Below the pieces are notes generated by a model that was given only the letters and a program-made list of their open reading frames with translations, was not told the origin of the DNA and made no database searches. A stretch of 17,219 nt of DNA from Clostridiales bacterium. GTDB lineage: Bacteria > Bacillota > Clostridia > Oscillospirales > Oscillospiraceae. The stretch is taken from the NCBI GenBank assembly GCA_012728025.1, contig JAAYFX010000312.1:1-17219 (forward strand). Reading direction: 5' to 3'. Position numbers and translations under genes: made by a program. Positions 7,435 through 15,007 of the stretch are shown one piece after another; the stretch's first letter is position 1; the number at the start of each line of letters is the position of its first letter.

Positions 7435-7640
7435 TCTAATCGAGATATTTCACGGTTAATATACCAAACGGCTTTACGTAAGTCTTCGACTTGTTTCTCG
7501 TCGCCGTCTTTCAGTCCGGCACGCCACAAGTATTTAATAGCGTTGCCGATACAAAAGTTACGGTGTTCCGTAACTTGGATGCACTCTATACCCGACGGGT
7601 CGGACGTGTAGTGCTTCGGGTGGTTTACGTTATCACTCAT
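7413..7640 (-). CDS. DUF3310 family protein
   Basis: A 75-aa protein with the clear DUF3310 pattern: VNHPKHY (5-11), IEC (18-20), GNAIKYLWRAGLKDG (32-46) and EDLRKAVWYINREI (52-65). This family is frequent in phage early regions, and a related domain occurs in the T7 nucleotide kinase gp1.7. That suggests a role in nucleotide metabolism, but stand-alone DUF3310 proteins have no proven function known to me. The start ATG at 7640 sits in an ATGA context with the extended reading frame of the upstream 91-aa gene. Confidence 0.85.
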   Translation of the reverse strand: MSDNVNHPKHYTSDPSGIECIQVTEHRNFCIGNAIKYLWRAGLKDGDEKQVEDLRKAVWYINREISRLEWQKSKK

Positions 7641-7645
7641 ACGCT

Positions 7646-7921
7646 CTACGCCCTTTTTGAAACCTTTTTATCTACCGGGTATCGTTTGCGTATTTCACGC
7701 CGCTCGGAGAAAGATATTATTTCATACCTTACCCACGAGAATACGGAACGACGCATGACAAGAATCTCGAAATCCCCAAACTTACACGTTGTAAGTTTAA
7801 CGTGTCCGCGCTTTAACGCCGAAACGATGTACTGTTGAGTAGCTATCACGTCGGCTTGTGTCATTTCACTTGTGCGATGTCGAACTAAAAAGTCCACATT
7901 CGGTTCTACGTTTCTTTCCAT
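7646..7921 (-). CDS. Hypothetical 91-aa protein (TAG stop)
   Basis: Not recognised. It is 91 aa, with an acidic/neutral start and a basic end (SERREIRKRYPVDKKVSKRA). The centre has alternating beta pattern (HVKLTTCKFGDFEILVMRRS, VFSWVRYEIISF). It begins after ACTAAA five bases beyond the helicase stop, which fits Shine-Dalgarno-free initiation in an A-rich leader. It ends at TAG (7646-7648). Two in-frame codons after the TAG (Ser-Val) lead to a TGA that would form an ATGA overlap with the DUF3310 start. The gene lies between the helicase and DUF3310 in the early operon. Confidence 0.6.
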   Translation of the reverse strand: MERNVEPNVDFLVRHRTSEMTQADVIATQQYIVSALKRGHVKLTTCKFGDFEILVMRRSVFSWVRYEIISFSERREIRKRYPVDKKVSKRA

Positions 7922-7926
7922 TTTAG

Positions 7927-9267
7927 TTAAATTTTAGTGAATTGTTCTGCATTTTTTCCTTTGTGCTGAATCACTTTCAGTACACGTTCTTCAATCGTGT
8001 TGCGTGCGATTAAATGAATAATCGAAACGCTATCCGCTTTTTGGCCGGGCCGAGGTAATCGTGCGTTGAACTGCGAATACACCTCGGCGTCATACGTCGG
8101 ACTATACCAAACGATTACGTGGCCGCCGAATTGCAAGTTCAAACCGTGCCCGATACTCTGCGACTGCGCCAATGCAATAGGTATGCGCCCGGCGTTCCAA
8201 TCGTTCTCGTCCTGCAACGTACCTATCTGTCGAGACGTCGGAAAGGCTTTTTTTAACTCCTCGTACTCGCTCTGAAACTGATAGGCCACAAGCAACCCCC
8301 CGTCGAAGCTACCTACAAGGTCTTGTAAGGCCTCTATTTTCTCGGTATGGGTAACACTATACGCTTTCTTGTTTTCGTCGGCGTACACACAACCCGTTGC
8401 GAGTTGTCGTAGCTTCGAGCCACGTGCGGAAGCCGCAAAAGCGACTAACGTTTTAGCGTCTCCGTACGGATTCGACACACCTTTATTTTCTTCTCGGAAC
8501 GAGACTATCGACGTGTCCTCGAACGCTTCGTATTCCTTTCGACGCTTCGCGGGTAACTCTACGTACACGTTCTTGTAAAGACACGGCGGCAAGTCGATAC
8601 TATCTTTAACCACGTACACGAGGTGCTTTATGTCTGCGTGCAGTTGAGGTATCATGTCCTCGCGCATTTCCCAAACGGTGTATGCTCCGTGTGATTGGTA
8701 CTTCACACGCATATACTTTTCCCGGAACGCGGTCAGCGATTTGCCTAACGCTTTGCCGCCGTCCAACAGGAAAATTTGATGCCACAACTTTTCGTACCCG
8801 CCGTGTATAGGTGTGCCCGTGAGTAGAACGCGACGTTTTACTCCGTTACATATACGCCGGGCTTCCTTGCTACGTATCGCTTTCTTGTTGCCGAACAGCG
8901 TCGATTCGTCGATTATAACCATATCCCAACAACCGTGCGGAATCTCCGTAATACGTGTAACGCTACACACGCAGATACGGTGATTCGCCGGTTCGACGAG
9001 AAACAGTTTAACATCGACCGCACGTTCGCAGAAACGTATGTTTAAGCCCATATCGTATTTCGCCGCTTCCTGCGCCCACACACCTCTTGCGACCCGTTTT
9101 GGAGCGATAATCAATATATTCTTTACGCTCTCTCGGTATATTAAGGCGGTGGACGCAGTTAGCGTGGCCAACGTTTTACCGGAGGCCATCGGTGACACGA
9201 CGAGAACGTTATCTCTCGTCGTCTCTTCCCGAACGATTCCTATTTGATGTGGTAGTAGCTGAATCAT
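7927..9267 (-). CDS. SNF2/SF2-type DNA helicase
   Basis: A 446-aa superfamily 2 ATPase of the phage SNF2 type. ATP-dependent DNA translocation or remodelling during replication and recombination is expected. Visible motifs: Q-like LLPHQ (4-8); Walker A SPMASGKT (25-32), where the usual GxGKT has A-S-G; Walker B IIDEST (about 120), DEST in place of the more usual DEAH; motif III LLTGTP (about 150); motif V region SQSIGHGLNLQFGGHVIVWY; and motif VI QFNARLPRPGQK (about 400) with the arginine finger. The length is that of the minimal two-RecA-domain phage helicases. It lies downstream of the VRR-NUC and polymerase genes, a usual partnership in phage replication modules. The start ATG 9267 is 24 bp beyond the upstream stop. 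Confidence 0.88.
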   Translation of the reverse strand: MIQLLPHQIGIVREETTRDNVLVVSPMASGKTLATLTASTALIYRESVKNILIIAPKRVARGVWAQEAAKYDMGLNIRFCERAVDVKLFLVEPANHRICVCSVTRITEIPHGCWDMVIIDESTLFGNKKAIRSKEARRICNGVKRRVLLTGTPIHGGYEKLWHQIFLLDGGKALGKSLTAFREKYMRVKYQSHGAYTVWEMREDMIPQLHADIKHLVYVVKDSIDLPPCLYKNVYVELPAKRRKEYEAFEDTSIVSFREENKGVSNPYGDAKTLVAFAASARGSKLRQLATGCVYADENKKAYSVTHTEKIEALQDLVGSFDGGLLVAYQFQSEYEELKKAFPTSRQIGTLQDENDWNAGRIPIALAQSQSIGHGLNLQFGGHVIVWYSPTYDAEVYSQFNARLPRPGQKADSVSIIHLIARNTIEERVLKVIQHKGKNAEQFTKI

Positions 9268-9291
9268 TTATGGCTCGTTGAATTACGTCTA

Positions 9292-9465
9292 TCATATCAC
9301 TTGTACTTTAAAAACCGTGTCGAGGTATTTCAACGTAGCTTCGCACTCCTCACGAGTGTCGAATGCGAACAGCCGTTCCGCCGCACCGAAACGTACGGAA
9401 ATATAATATTTACTTGTATGAACGCTACGTTCCAACGGGGAACTGTAACGTGTAACCGAGGTCAT
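9292..9465 (-). CDS. Hypothetical 57-aa protein
   Basis: Not recognised. I place the start at ATG 9465 (MTSVTRYSSPLERS). GTG 9507 and ATG 9498 are alternatives that would add MFFQIKNERFK, but the DNA there is much more A/T-rich than the coding sequence around it and looks like a leader (ATGAGAGGTTCAAA precedes the chosen ATG). The protein has a compact alpha/beta pattern: KYYISVRFGAAERLFAFDTR, then EECEATLKYLDTVFKVQVI, which resembles a small ferredoxin-like fold. It lies between VRR-NUC and the helicase. Confidence 0.5.
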   Translation of the reverse strand: MTSVTRYSSPLERSVHTSKYYISVRFGAAERLFAFDTREECEATLKYLDTVFKVQVI

Positions 9466-9516
9466 TTTGAACCTCTCATTTTTGATTTGAAAGAACATAA
9501 TACTCACTTTTTAAGT

Positions 9517-9954
9517 TTAACGATGTGGATTTTTATGATAATGACTTCCCTCGTACGTAGTATAACATACAACGTACAGGTCTAACAAGTGCTTAATCTT
9601 GGTGTCGAGAACGTACACCTCGACACCTTGCGCTTTGAGACGTTTGTGCATTTCGACTTGTAGAGGTGTGCATTGTTCTCCGGTCGCTTTCATTTCAACG
9701 TAGCACGTACGACGTTGGAAATGTAATAACCTATCCGGTATACCGGCTTGCGTTACGGGGTGCATCTTGGTTGCGAACGCACCAGCCTCTTCGACGCATT
9801 TCATAAACGCGTTATCGACCTGTTTCTCCGTGTATTTTTTTACTCGGTTTATCATATCGGCACGCTCTTGTTTTTCGCGTTCCGCTTTGCGTTCTTGCCG
9901 CGCTTTATACTCTTGGTACTGACGCGTTTCTTCGTATGGTATTAGCTTTGTCAT
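9517..9954 (-). CDS. VRR-NUC domain nuclease
   Basis: A 145-aa member of the PD-(D/E)XK superfamily with VRR-NUC features. Residues 1-40 form a highly charged helix (KARQERKAEREKQERADM). The nuclease core is E56 (CVEEAGAF), G71-I-P-D74, E87-M-K89 (CYVEMKATG) and the C-terminal QCTPLQVEMHKRLKAQGVEV that follows the ExK in this family. D74, E87 and K89 are the predicted catalytic residues. VRR-NUC proteins are structure-selective nucleases, and phage versions sit next to SNF2 helicases, as here. The gene overlaps the upstream 96-aa gene by ATGA and ends with TAA. Confidence 0.88.
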   Translation of the reverse strand: MTKLIPYEETRQYQEYKARQERKAEREKQERADMINRVKKYTEKQVDNAFMKCVEEAGAFATKMHPVTQAGIPDRLLHFQRRTCYVEMKATGEQCTPLQVEMHKRLKAQGVEVYVLDTKIKHLLDLYVVCYTTYEGSHYHKNPHR

Positions 9955-10241
9955 TCTTCGTCAGGATTATACTCGCGGAACTCCCACGTTCCCCGGTCTA
10001 TTATATTCTCAATGTCCAACGTAACGACCGGACAATCCACGCTGTTACAAATGTCGTTAGCGAGAATAAAGTCGGTGTCGTCTACAATTACTTTGGAAGC
10101 CACGTTACGGTAACGTGCGTAGAACGCATCGAACTCGTCGAGGTTCTGCACGTGTTGCGACACGACGGTTTCCCCGTGTGTCGCTAACCGTTGCATCGCC
10201 GAAAAAGCGAAGAACGGTTTATCGGTCGTGTTCAGTATCAT
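9951..10241 (-). CDS. Hypothetical 96-aa protein
   Basis: Not recognised. It is 96 aa, acidic toward the C-terminus (DIENIIDRGTWEFREYNPDEE). A central segment of beta/alpha type (SKVIVDDTDFILANDICNSV, CPVVTLDIENII) could be a small Rossmann-like unit, but no motif is diagnostic. It overlaps the upstream helix-turn-helix gene by 23 bp and the downstream VRR-NUC gene by 4 bp (ATGA). An internal ATG at 10196 would avoid the long overlap, but the longer reading keeps a plausible N-terminus (MILNTTDKPFFAFSAM). Confidence 0.55.
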   Translation of the reverse strand: MILNTTDKPFFAFSAMQRLATHGETVVSQHVQNLDEFDAFYARYRNVASKVIVDDTDFILANDICNSVDCPVVTLDIENIIDRGTWEFREYNPDEE

Positions 10242-10719
10242 TTCCGTCTCCTTTCTGTTGTATGAAATCTGCGAGGTATCGTTTACGCACTTCGTAAACC
10301 GTACGCACGGGCATATTCAACGTATGATGCACCGCGTCCGGCGTAACGCCGCTCGATAGTAAAAGCTCCGCGCATACCTTGCGGCACGAGTTGTACGCTA
10401 CCGGGAGCAACGCGTTCCACAAGTCCGGGAACGGGTACACCCGGTTGAGGTAGTCCACAAGGTATGCGAACTCCTTACGTTTACACACGTCGTCTAACGT
10501 GCGCTTCGGGGCTTTGAAATACGCGTACCGTATTTGAGATAGCGGCAAACCGAGAGCCGACGCAATGAGAGCCAACGATTCGTTTACTTTCTCCCGGTCG
10601 GTCATTTTGCGTACGAGCCATATCAAATAAGGCTTATCTCCGTACACTAAAAGTCGGTCGGCTAACCGTTGGTCAGCTCCGTACTTTTCTAATTCACGTA
10701 TGAATAATTCTCGTATCAT
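10219..10719 (-). CDS. Putative helix-turn-helix protein
   Basis: A 166-aa, mostly helical protein. Two stretches look like helix-turn-helix units: SLALIASALGLPLSQIRYAY (about residues 48-67) and GVTPDAVHHTLNMPVRTVYE (about 124-143), followed by VRKRYL. In the second, A128-V-x-x-x-L132-N-x-P-x-x-T-V-Y fits the classic recognition-helix spacing. The rest is basic with a hydrophilic tail (QQKGDGNDTEHDR). It lies between the primase-helicase and a 96-aa protein, so it may bind origin or promoter DNA. Its start shares ATGA with the VapE stop. The DNA-binding assignment is inference from pattern. Confidence 0.5.
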   Translation of the reverse strand: MIRELFIRELEKYGADQRLADRLLVYGDKPYLIWLVRKMTDREKVNESLALIASALGLPLSQIRYAYFKAPKRTLDDVCKRKEFAYLVDYLNRVYPFPDLWNALLPVAYNSCRKVCAELLLSSGVTPDAVHHTLNMPVRTVYEVRKRYLADFIQQKGDGNDTEHDR

Positions 10720-13067
10720 TTTTTACTTTCCTTAATCGTTTTTACTATCGACGTTTTGCGAATCCACGCTATCGCTACTCCATACTCGCCGAAACGTGCT
10801 TTACTTCCGTCCTGCGTGAACAGCCCGGTTGCACGTATTGCTTCGTTTACACGACGTGCTTCGGACTTCATATTAACGGAACGCGGTATTTCAAAGAACT
10901 CACGTGCTACCTCCGTAGCGCAAACCGTGTCTCGTACTGCGCCGTGCCATTGATTACGCTCCTCTTTCCAATAATGTATGCGTTCAAACAACGTCTTGCC
11001 TTTCCAATCTTCCGGTACGGGCATATTCAGATAGTCAATCAACGCACCAATCTCCATATCCTCCGCTTTGTGAACTTGTCGCAGTCTGCGTGCCTCCACC
11101 TCGGCGGCATCGGACAACATCGGCTTAACGCCTTGTCGGTAGTAATGCACGGCTTCTGCCCAATAGTCGTCCACCAAGTCCAAAAACTCGTCCGAGTGAA
11201 CGTTTATCTTCACGTTATCCGGGTTACACATAAGCCCCCACCAACGTCTGCCGTCCTCCGACGGGTCGTCGAGAAATACGACGTCGTTCGACGAAGCTAT
11301 AAATACGCATTGACGTTTATATGTTTTTGTGTATTTAAGATACGCCGAACGGTACCTGTCCTCTCCTTTGGTTACAAACGCTTTACGACTATTCGTGCTA
11401 CGATTCTGAATACCGTTCAACTCCGGTATCTCCATAATCCACACGCCGCGCAACTGTTCGTACGCCTCCTTTGAGCCGTTGAACGTGTAGAACGTATCAC
11501 TACCCCATATCTTCGCCATACGTCGAATGAAACGAGACTTGCCTCGCCCCTCATCCGACACCAAAACAGGTATGTAGTCCATTTTGGATGCCGGGATAAA
11601 CACACGGCGAACCGCTCCGACGAAGAACTTTAAGCCTACTTCACGTGAATACAACGTGTCCGCTACGCCGAAACAGTCAATAAAAATTGTCTCTAAACGC
11701 GGTATGCCGTCCCACTCCAAACTGTTAAGGTACTCACGTATCGGGTGGAACGAATTATCCTGTACAACGATGTTCAACGCATCCTGCACGCTCCGGTCTG
11801 ACCCACGTAATCCGTAATGTTTTTCGAGGTGCTTACGTAAACGACTTTCGTCTACATCTTCCATTCCCTCGTACTCCTGTATGTTCCGACAATCCTCCCC
11901 CGGCGTACGTATGTCCACGGATGTTCTCCAATACGGCATACGTTTAAGCACCGGTGCGTCGGTAAACATATCGTACCCGAACAATCCGGCAAGCGCGGGG
12001 TCGTAGGTCAAAATGAGTTCTACGTTTTCAATCGTCTTTTCGAGTTCCCCTTGTTTCGTAAACGTAAGGCGTTCTTTGAGTATCGTTTTTGCCTCGTCAT
12101 CGTCTAATTCATCCAACGCTAATTTAACTTTGCTACCGTCCTCTGCTTTTACGCCAAGTTCTTCACACAACGCGGCCATACCTGCTTCCCCGGCTTTGCC
12201 GCCGCCGAACTTGTACAACCGTATCGCGTCGTAAGCGTTGTGCGACTTACCGAGATACGGGTCGGTCGAGTGGAACGACACGAAGTATTTCCCTTCGAAT
12301 ATTTTACCGCCTGACGTAGTGGACGCGCCGATTAACGTATAGCTACCGTCGCTCTCCGGTCGCCATTTCTCCGACAGATACGTTTCAATCGCTTCGCGTA
12401 TCGAGACACGATTACAAAACGCTCCGATTATACCCCCTTTCTTTAAAGGGTCTTGCACTTGTATTTTCTTTGGAACTTGTACGTTTGACAAGTCCTGCCA
12501 ATTCTTTAATTCTTTGAGTAGGTCGTCTACGTTAATCGGGTCGCCTACTTTGTCCTCGAAAAAATACTCTGCATCTTTCGGTACAGACGGCAAAAACATT
12601 ATTCGGTTAAAGTCGAACGTTGCCACGTCGAGCGGCAGTTTGAACTTGTCGTGTAGTACACGCATCATAGCACCGTATTCGTCTGCCGAGGTGTACCGGT
12701 TCAACGGTGCGACCACGCGATAGCGCGGCTCCGTCGGTGTAGACGAGTGCGTAGAGTGTAGAATGTAGGTGTGTCCGTCGAGCCACTTACGTAACTCCGC
12801 TAACGTATCTTCGTTAGCATCGTCAATGTCGAGAGATAGAATCTGTCGATACGTAACTTTACGTTTCTCGGTATGTCCACCTATGAAAAAGCCAACGTCC
12901 TTTGCATCGACGCGTTGGGCTTTTGTCATAGCGGCATACTGTTCGAGCGTATGTTCCGCGTACTCTACATTCTTCAATCTCTTAACAACCTCGCTCCACT
13001 CCCAACGGAACTGTTTCGTATTTGTATCCTTACGGTTAGTTCCTAAACTTATATCGTATACACTCAT
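10716..13067 (-). CDS. VapE-type primase/helicase
   Basis: A 783-aa fusion typical of phage replication modules. The N-terminal part (about 1-200) looks like an archaeo-eukaryotic-primase-type domain: KDVGFFIGG (57-65), ILSLDIDD (about 76-83, the metal-binding DxD), HSTHSS (about 103-108) and RYRVVAPLNR. The C-terminal half is the virulence-associated E ATPase: Walker A SDEGRGKSRF (about 500-510), Walker B-like WIMEIPELNG, the segment RYRSAYLKYTKTYKRQCVFI with basic residues and a sensor IASSN, then RRWWGL (about 608) as the likely arginine finger. The product would prime and unwind DNA for the family A polymerase encoded next to it. ATGA couples it to the helix-turn-helix gene. The start ATG 13067 is 6 bp after the polymerase stop. 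Confidence 0.88.
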   Translation of the reverse strand: MSVYDISLGTNRKDTNTKQFRWEWSEVVKRLKNVEYAEHTLEQYAAMTKAQRVDAKDVGFFIGGHTEKRKVTYRQILSLDIDDANEDTLAELRKWLDGHTYILHSTHSSTPTEPRYRVVAPLNRYTSADEYGAMMRVLHDKFKLPLDVATFDFNRIMFLPSVPKDAEYFFEDKVGDPINVDDLLKELKNWQDLSNVQVPKKIQVQDPLKKGGIIGAFCNRVSIREAIETYLSEKWRPESDGSYTLIGASTTSGGKIFEGKYFVSFHSTDPYLGKSHNAYDAIRLYKFGGGKAGEAGMAALCEELGVKAEDGSKVKLALDELDDDEAKTILKERLTFTKQGELEKTIENVELILTYDPALAGLFGYDMFTDAPVLKRMPYWRTSVDIRTPGEDCRNIQEYEGMEDVDESRLRKHLEKHYGLRGSDRSVQDALNIVVQDNSFHPIREYLNSLEWDGIPRLETIFIDCFGVADTLYSREVGLKFFVGAVRRVFIPASKMDYIPVLVSDEGRGKSRFIRRMAKIWGSDTFYTFNGSKEAYEQLRGVWIMEIPELNGIQNRSTNSRKAFVTKGEDRYRSAYLKYTKTYKRQCVFIASSNDVVFLDDPSEDGRRWWGLMCNPDNVKINVHSDEFLDLVDDYWAEAVHYYRQGVKPMLSDAAEVEARRLRQVHKAEDMEIGALIDYLNMPVPEDWKGKTLFERIHYWKEERNQWHGAVRDTVCATEVAREFFEIPRSVNMKSEARRVNEAIRATGLFTQDGSKARFGEYGVAIAWIRKTSIVKTIKESKK

Positions 13068-13073
13068 ACCTGT

Positions 13074-14969
13074 TTATTTTCGATAGCGATCTGAAGTGAA
13101 GCCGTCCCCTGTTGTTATTAATCCCGGCGCCCACTCTACGGGTCGTGCCATTTCCTCTAAAAATATGTCGAGCATCGGTACGTGCGGTGGGTGCAAATAA
13201 CCCGCTTCGTCGTGTACGGACATTACGAGTTGTGCATCGGGCGCACGTTCGCACGAACGAGCCATTGCACCAACGAGAATATCACGTGCAATACCCTGCA
13301 CAATGTTTTCAACCATAGTACCGTGCCAAAGTTTCTTCCACGACGTATGCCCCTCCCCGTACGACATATAAGATAAGTCTAAACCGTACTGTCCGGGCGT
13401 CCCGCGCACGTGACGATAGTACAACGCCCTGCCACTTGGTAACGTAATACGCATGGTCTTACCGTCGTACGTAAACTTCAATAGCACCTTATTACGGTAC
13501 AGTTGTGCCGTACTCGATTTCATGGCTTCCCGAAATGCGCCGTCTATCTTATACCAAAGTGAACGTATCTCCGGGTGCGCATCACGATACGTATAACACA
13601 AGTCCTGCGCCGCACCCGCACCAATCTCATCGTAGAATTTCTTGTCGATACGCTCAATAGCCGCACCGCTCCCGCCGTAACCGAAGCCCAACACGGCGGC
13701 TTTGCCGTACTGACGTTTCGGATGCTTACCTGTTTCCGGGTCGCACTCGCCACCGAACATCCGGGCAGCGGTCTTTGAATAGACGTCCTCGCCGTTGGCG
13801 AACGCTTCGATAAGGTACTTACAGTTGGCGAGATACGCAACGATTCGCGCTTCAATCTGCGCCAAGTCAGCCCCCGTAAAAGACAGGTGTGTATCGTGTC
13901 CGAGACACAAACGTAAGTGCTGACGCAGATGCGCGTAACTCTCCACGCTCTCCAACGTCTCCGAAACGTTCTCTCCGGTTCGCGCCCAATTCTGCAACTG
14001 CACACCTTTGCTACTCCAACGCCCCGTGTGCGCCCCGTAGCCGACAAATTCGCCTCGTATGCGCCCGTCCGGGCATAGTCGGCTTATCGCCTTTGGCAAC
14101 TTGCTGAAAGCAAGCCCGGAGGCCTGCTCCCGCAGGTCTAATATAGGGTGTGTCACATTGCCGCGCTGTTTGGCATCGAGCGACGGTAGGAACACGCCAC
14201 GAGCCTGTAAAGCGGCCTGTACCTGTTGTGTCGATTTCAGATTCTCGATACCAAAACGTTCCAACGCTTCGGCACTTGCGTTTGTTTCGTACTCGTGAAC
14301 GCGTTGCATTATACGTTGAGCCAATTCTACATCGAACGGCACTCCGTTGAAATTCATTTCAAACGTGAGCCGCATCGCGGTTAGTTCGATTTGCGGTAAG
14401 GCTTGCATCTTGTTGAAACACTCACGCATAACCTCGACGTCTCCACGTGCGTAGTCTTTGAACCTATTCCACGCATCGGGAAACTCTTTTGGGTCGTTAA
14501 ACTCCGGCGGCAACAGCTGTACGAGCCTGTTGTACTCTTTGTTCGCCGCCGAGGTGTTACGTTTTAGTTTCGGCTTAATCGGCAAGGAGAAAAACATAAG
14601 TTCCTCCTGCGACGCTTTACGTGTCGTATTCAACACGTTTGCAAGTTCCGACAATTTACGTGGCCACTCATAATACGCCGCTTGGTACATAGTGTCGAAC
14701 CAATCGTCGTACGATATGTCGATACCGAGAACATATTTACAGACGCTCATATCGAACTCCGCATTGTGAGCAATTTTCAGTACGTTCCTATCCTCGATAG
14801 CGTCCCATACGTGAGACGGCATTTCCTCGCATACCTCTACCGGGTCGTTGTCGAACGCATACGCGACCAACAGCACCTCGGTAGACGCATCCATATTATA
14901 CCGGTGCGCCCCAACGGTTTTAAGGTCTATTGCGCTACGCGTTTCAAAGTCGATGAAAAGTTTTCTCAT
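13074..14969 (-). CDS. Family A DNA polymerase with 3'-5' exonuclease
   Basis: A 631-aa phage replicative polymerase. The exonuclease domain shows Exo I FIDFETRS (D6, E8) and Exo II IAHNAEFDM (about 96-104). The polymerase domain shows motif A GADLAQIEARIVAYL (about 362-376), motif B RQYGKAAVLGFGYGG (about 418-432) and motif C MSVHDEAGY (about 582-590, catalytic His-Asp-Glu). In motif A the catalytic Asp is preceded by Ala (A-D-L) instead of the D-Y-S of E. coli Pol I. There is no separate 5' nuclease domain, as expected for phage enzymes. The start ATG at 14969 lies in an ATGA overlap with the TGA of the extended methyltransferase frame. The primase-helicase gene follows after 6 bp. Confidence 0.92.
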   Translation of the reverse strand: MRKLFIDFETRSAIDLKTVGAHRYNMDASTEVLLVAYAFDNDPVEVCEEMPSHVWDAIEDRNVLKIAHNAEFDMSVCKYVLGIDISYDDWFDTMYQAAYYEWPRKLSELANVLNTTRKASQEELMFFSLPIKPKLKRNTSAANKEYNRLVQLLPPEFNDPKEFPDAWNRFKDYARGDVEVMRECFNKMQALPQIELTAMRLTFEMNFNGVPFDVELAQRIMQRVHEYETNASAEALERFGIENLKSTQQVQAALQARGVFLPSLDAKQRGNVTHPILDLREQASGLAFSKLPKAISRLCPDGRIRGEFVGYGAHTGRWSSKGVQLQNWARTGENVSETLESVESYAHLRQHLRLCLGHDTHLSFTGADLAQIEARIVAYLANCKYLIEAFANGEDVYSKTAARMFGGECDPETGKHPKRQYGKAAVLGFGYGGSGAAIERIDKKFYDEIGAGAAQDLCYTYRDAHPEIRSLWYKIDGAFREAMKSSTAQLYRNKVLLKFTYDGKTMRITLPSGRALYYRHVRGTPGQYGLDLSYMSYGEGHTSWKKLWHGTMVENIVQGIARDILVGAMARSCERAPDAQLVMSVHDEAGYLHPPHVPMLDIFLEEMARPVEWAPGLITTGDGFTSDRYRK

Positions 14970-15007
14970 AAATACGACAGTATATGTTGTATTACTGCAA
15001 CGTTCTA
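14966..15007 (-). other. In-frame remnant of methyltransferase motif X after the TAG
   Basis: After TAG (15005-15007) the same frame encodes NVAVIQHILSYL and then TGA at 14966-14968. This matches the usual end of C5 methyltransferases (GNG-W-x-V-x-V-I-x-H-I-L). The TGA overlaps the polymerase ATG as ATGA, the same junction type seen at other genes here. One base change, TGG to TAG, would explain the break. Confidence 0.8.

Noticed and set aside
7778..7798. 8-bp inverted repeat AAACTTAC / GTAAGTTT with a 5-base loop
   Set aside because: It is inside the 91-aa coding sequence, with no U-run or border role seen.
10101..10117. Near-palindrome CACGTTACGGTAACGTG
   Set aside because: It is coding, and probably a by-product of the general ACGT enrichment rather than an operator.
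10944..11474. Plus-strand ORF of 176 aa inside the primase-helicase gene
   Set aside because: It is antisense to well-supported VapE motifs and has no domain or leader; open length follows from codon bias.
13544..14047. Minus-strand ORF of 167 aa in another frame of the polymerase gene
   Set aside because: Arg/Ser-rich composition and full overlap with the polymerase catalytic motifs mark it as a frame shadow.
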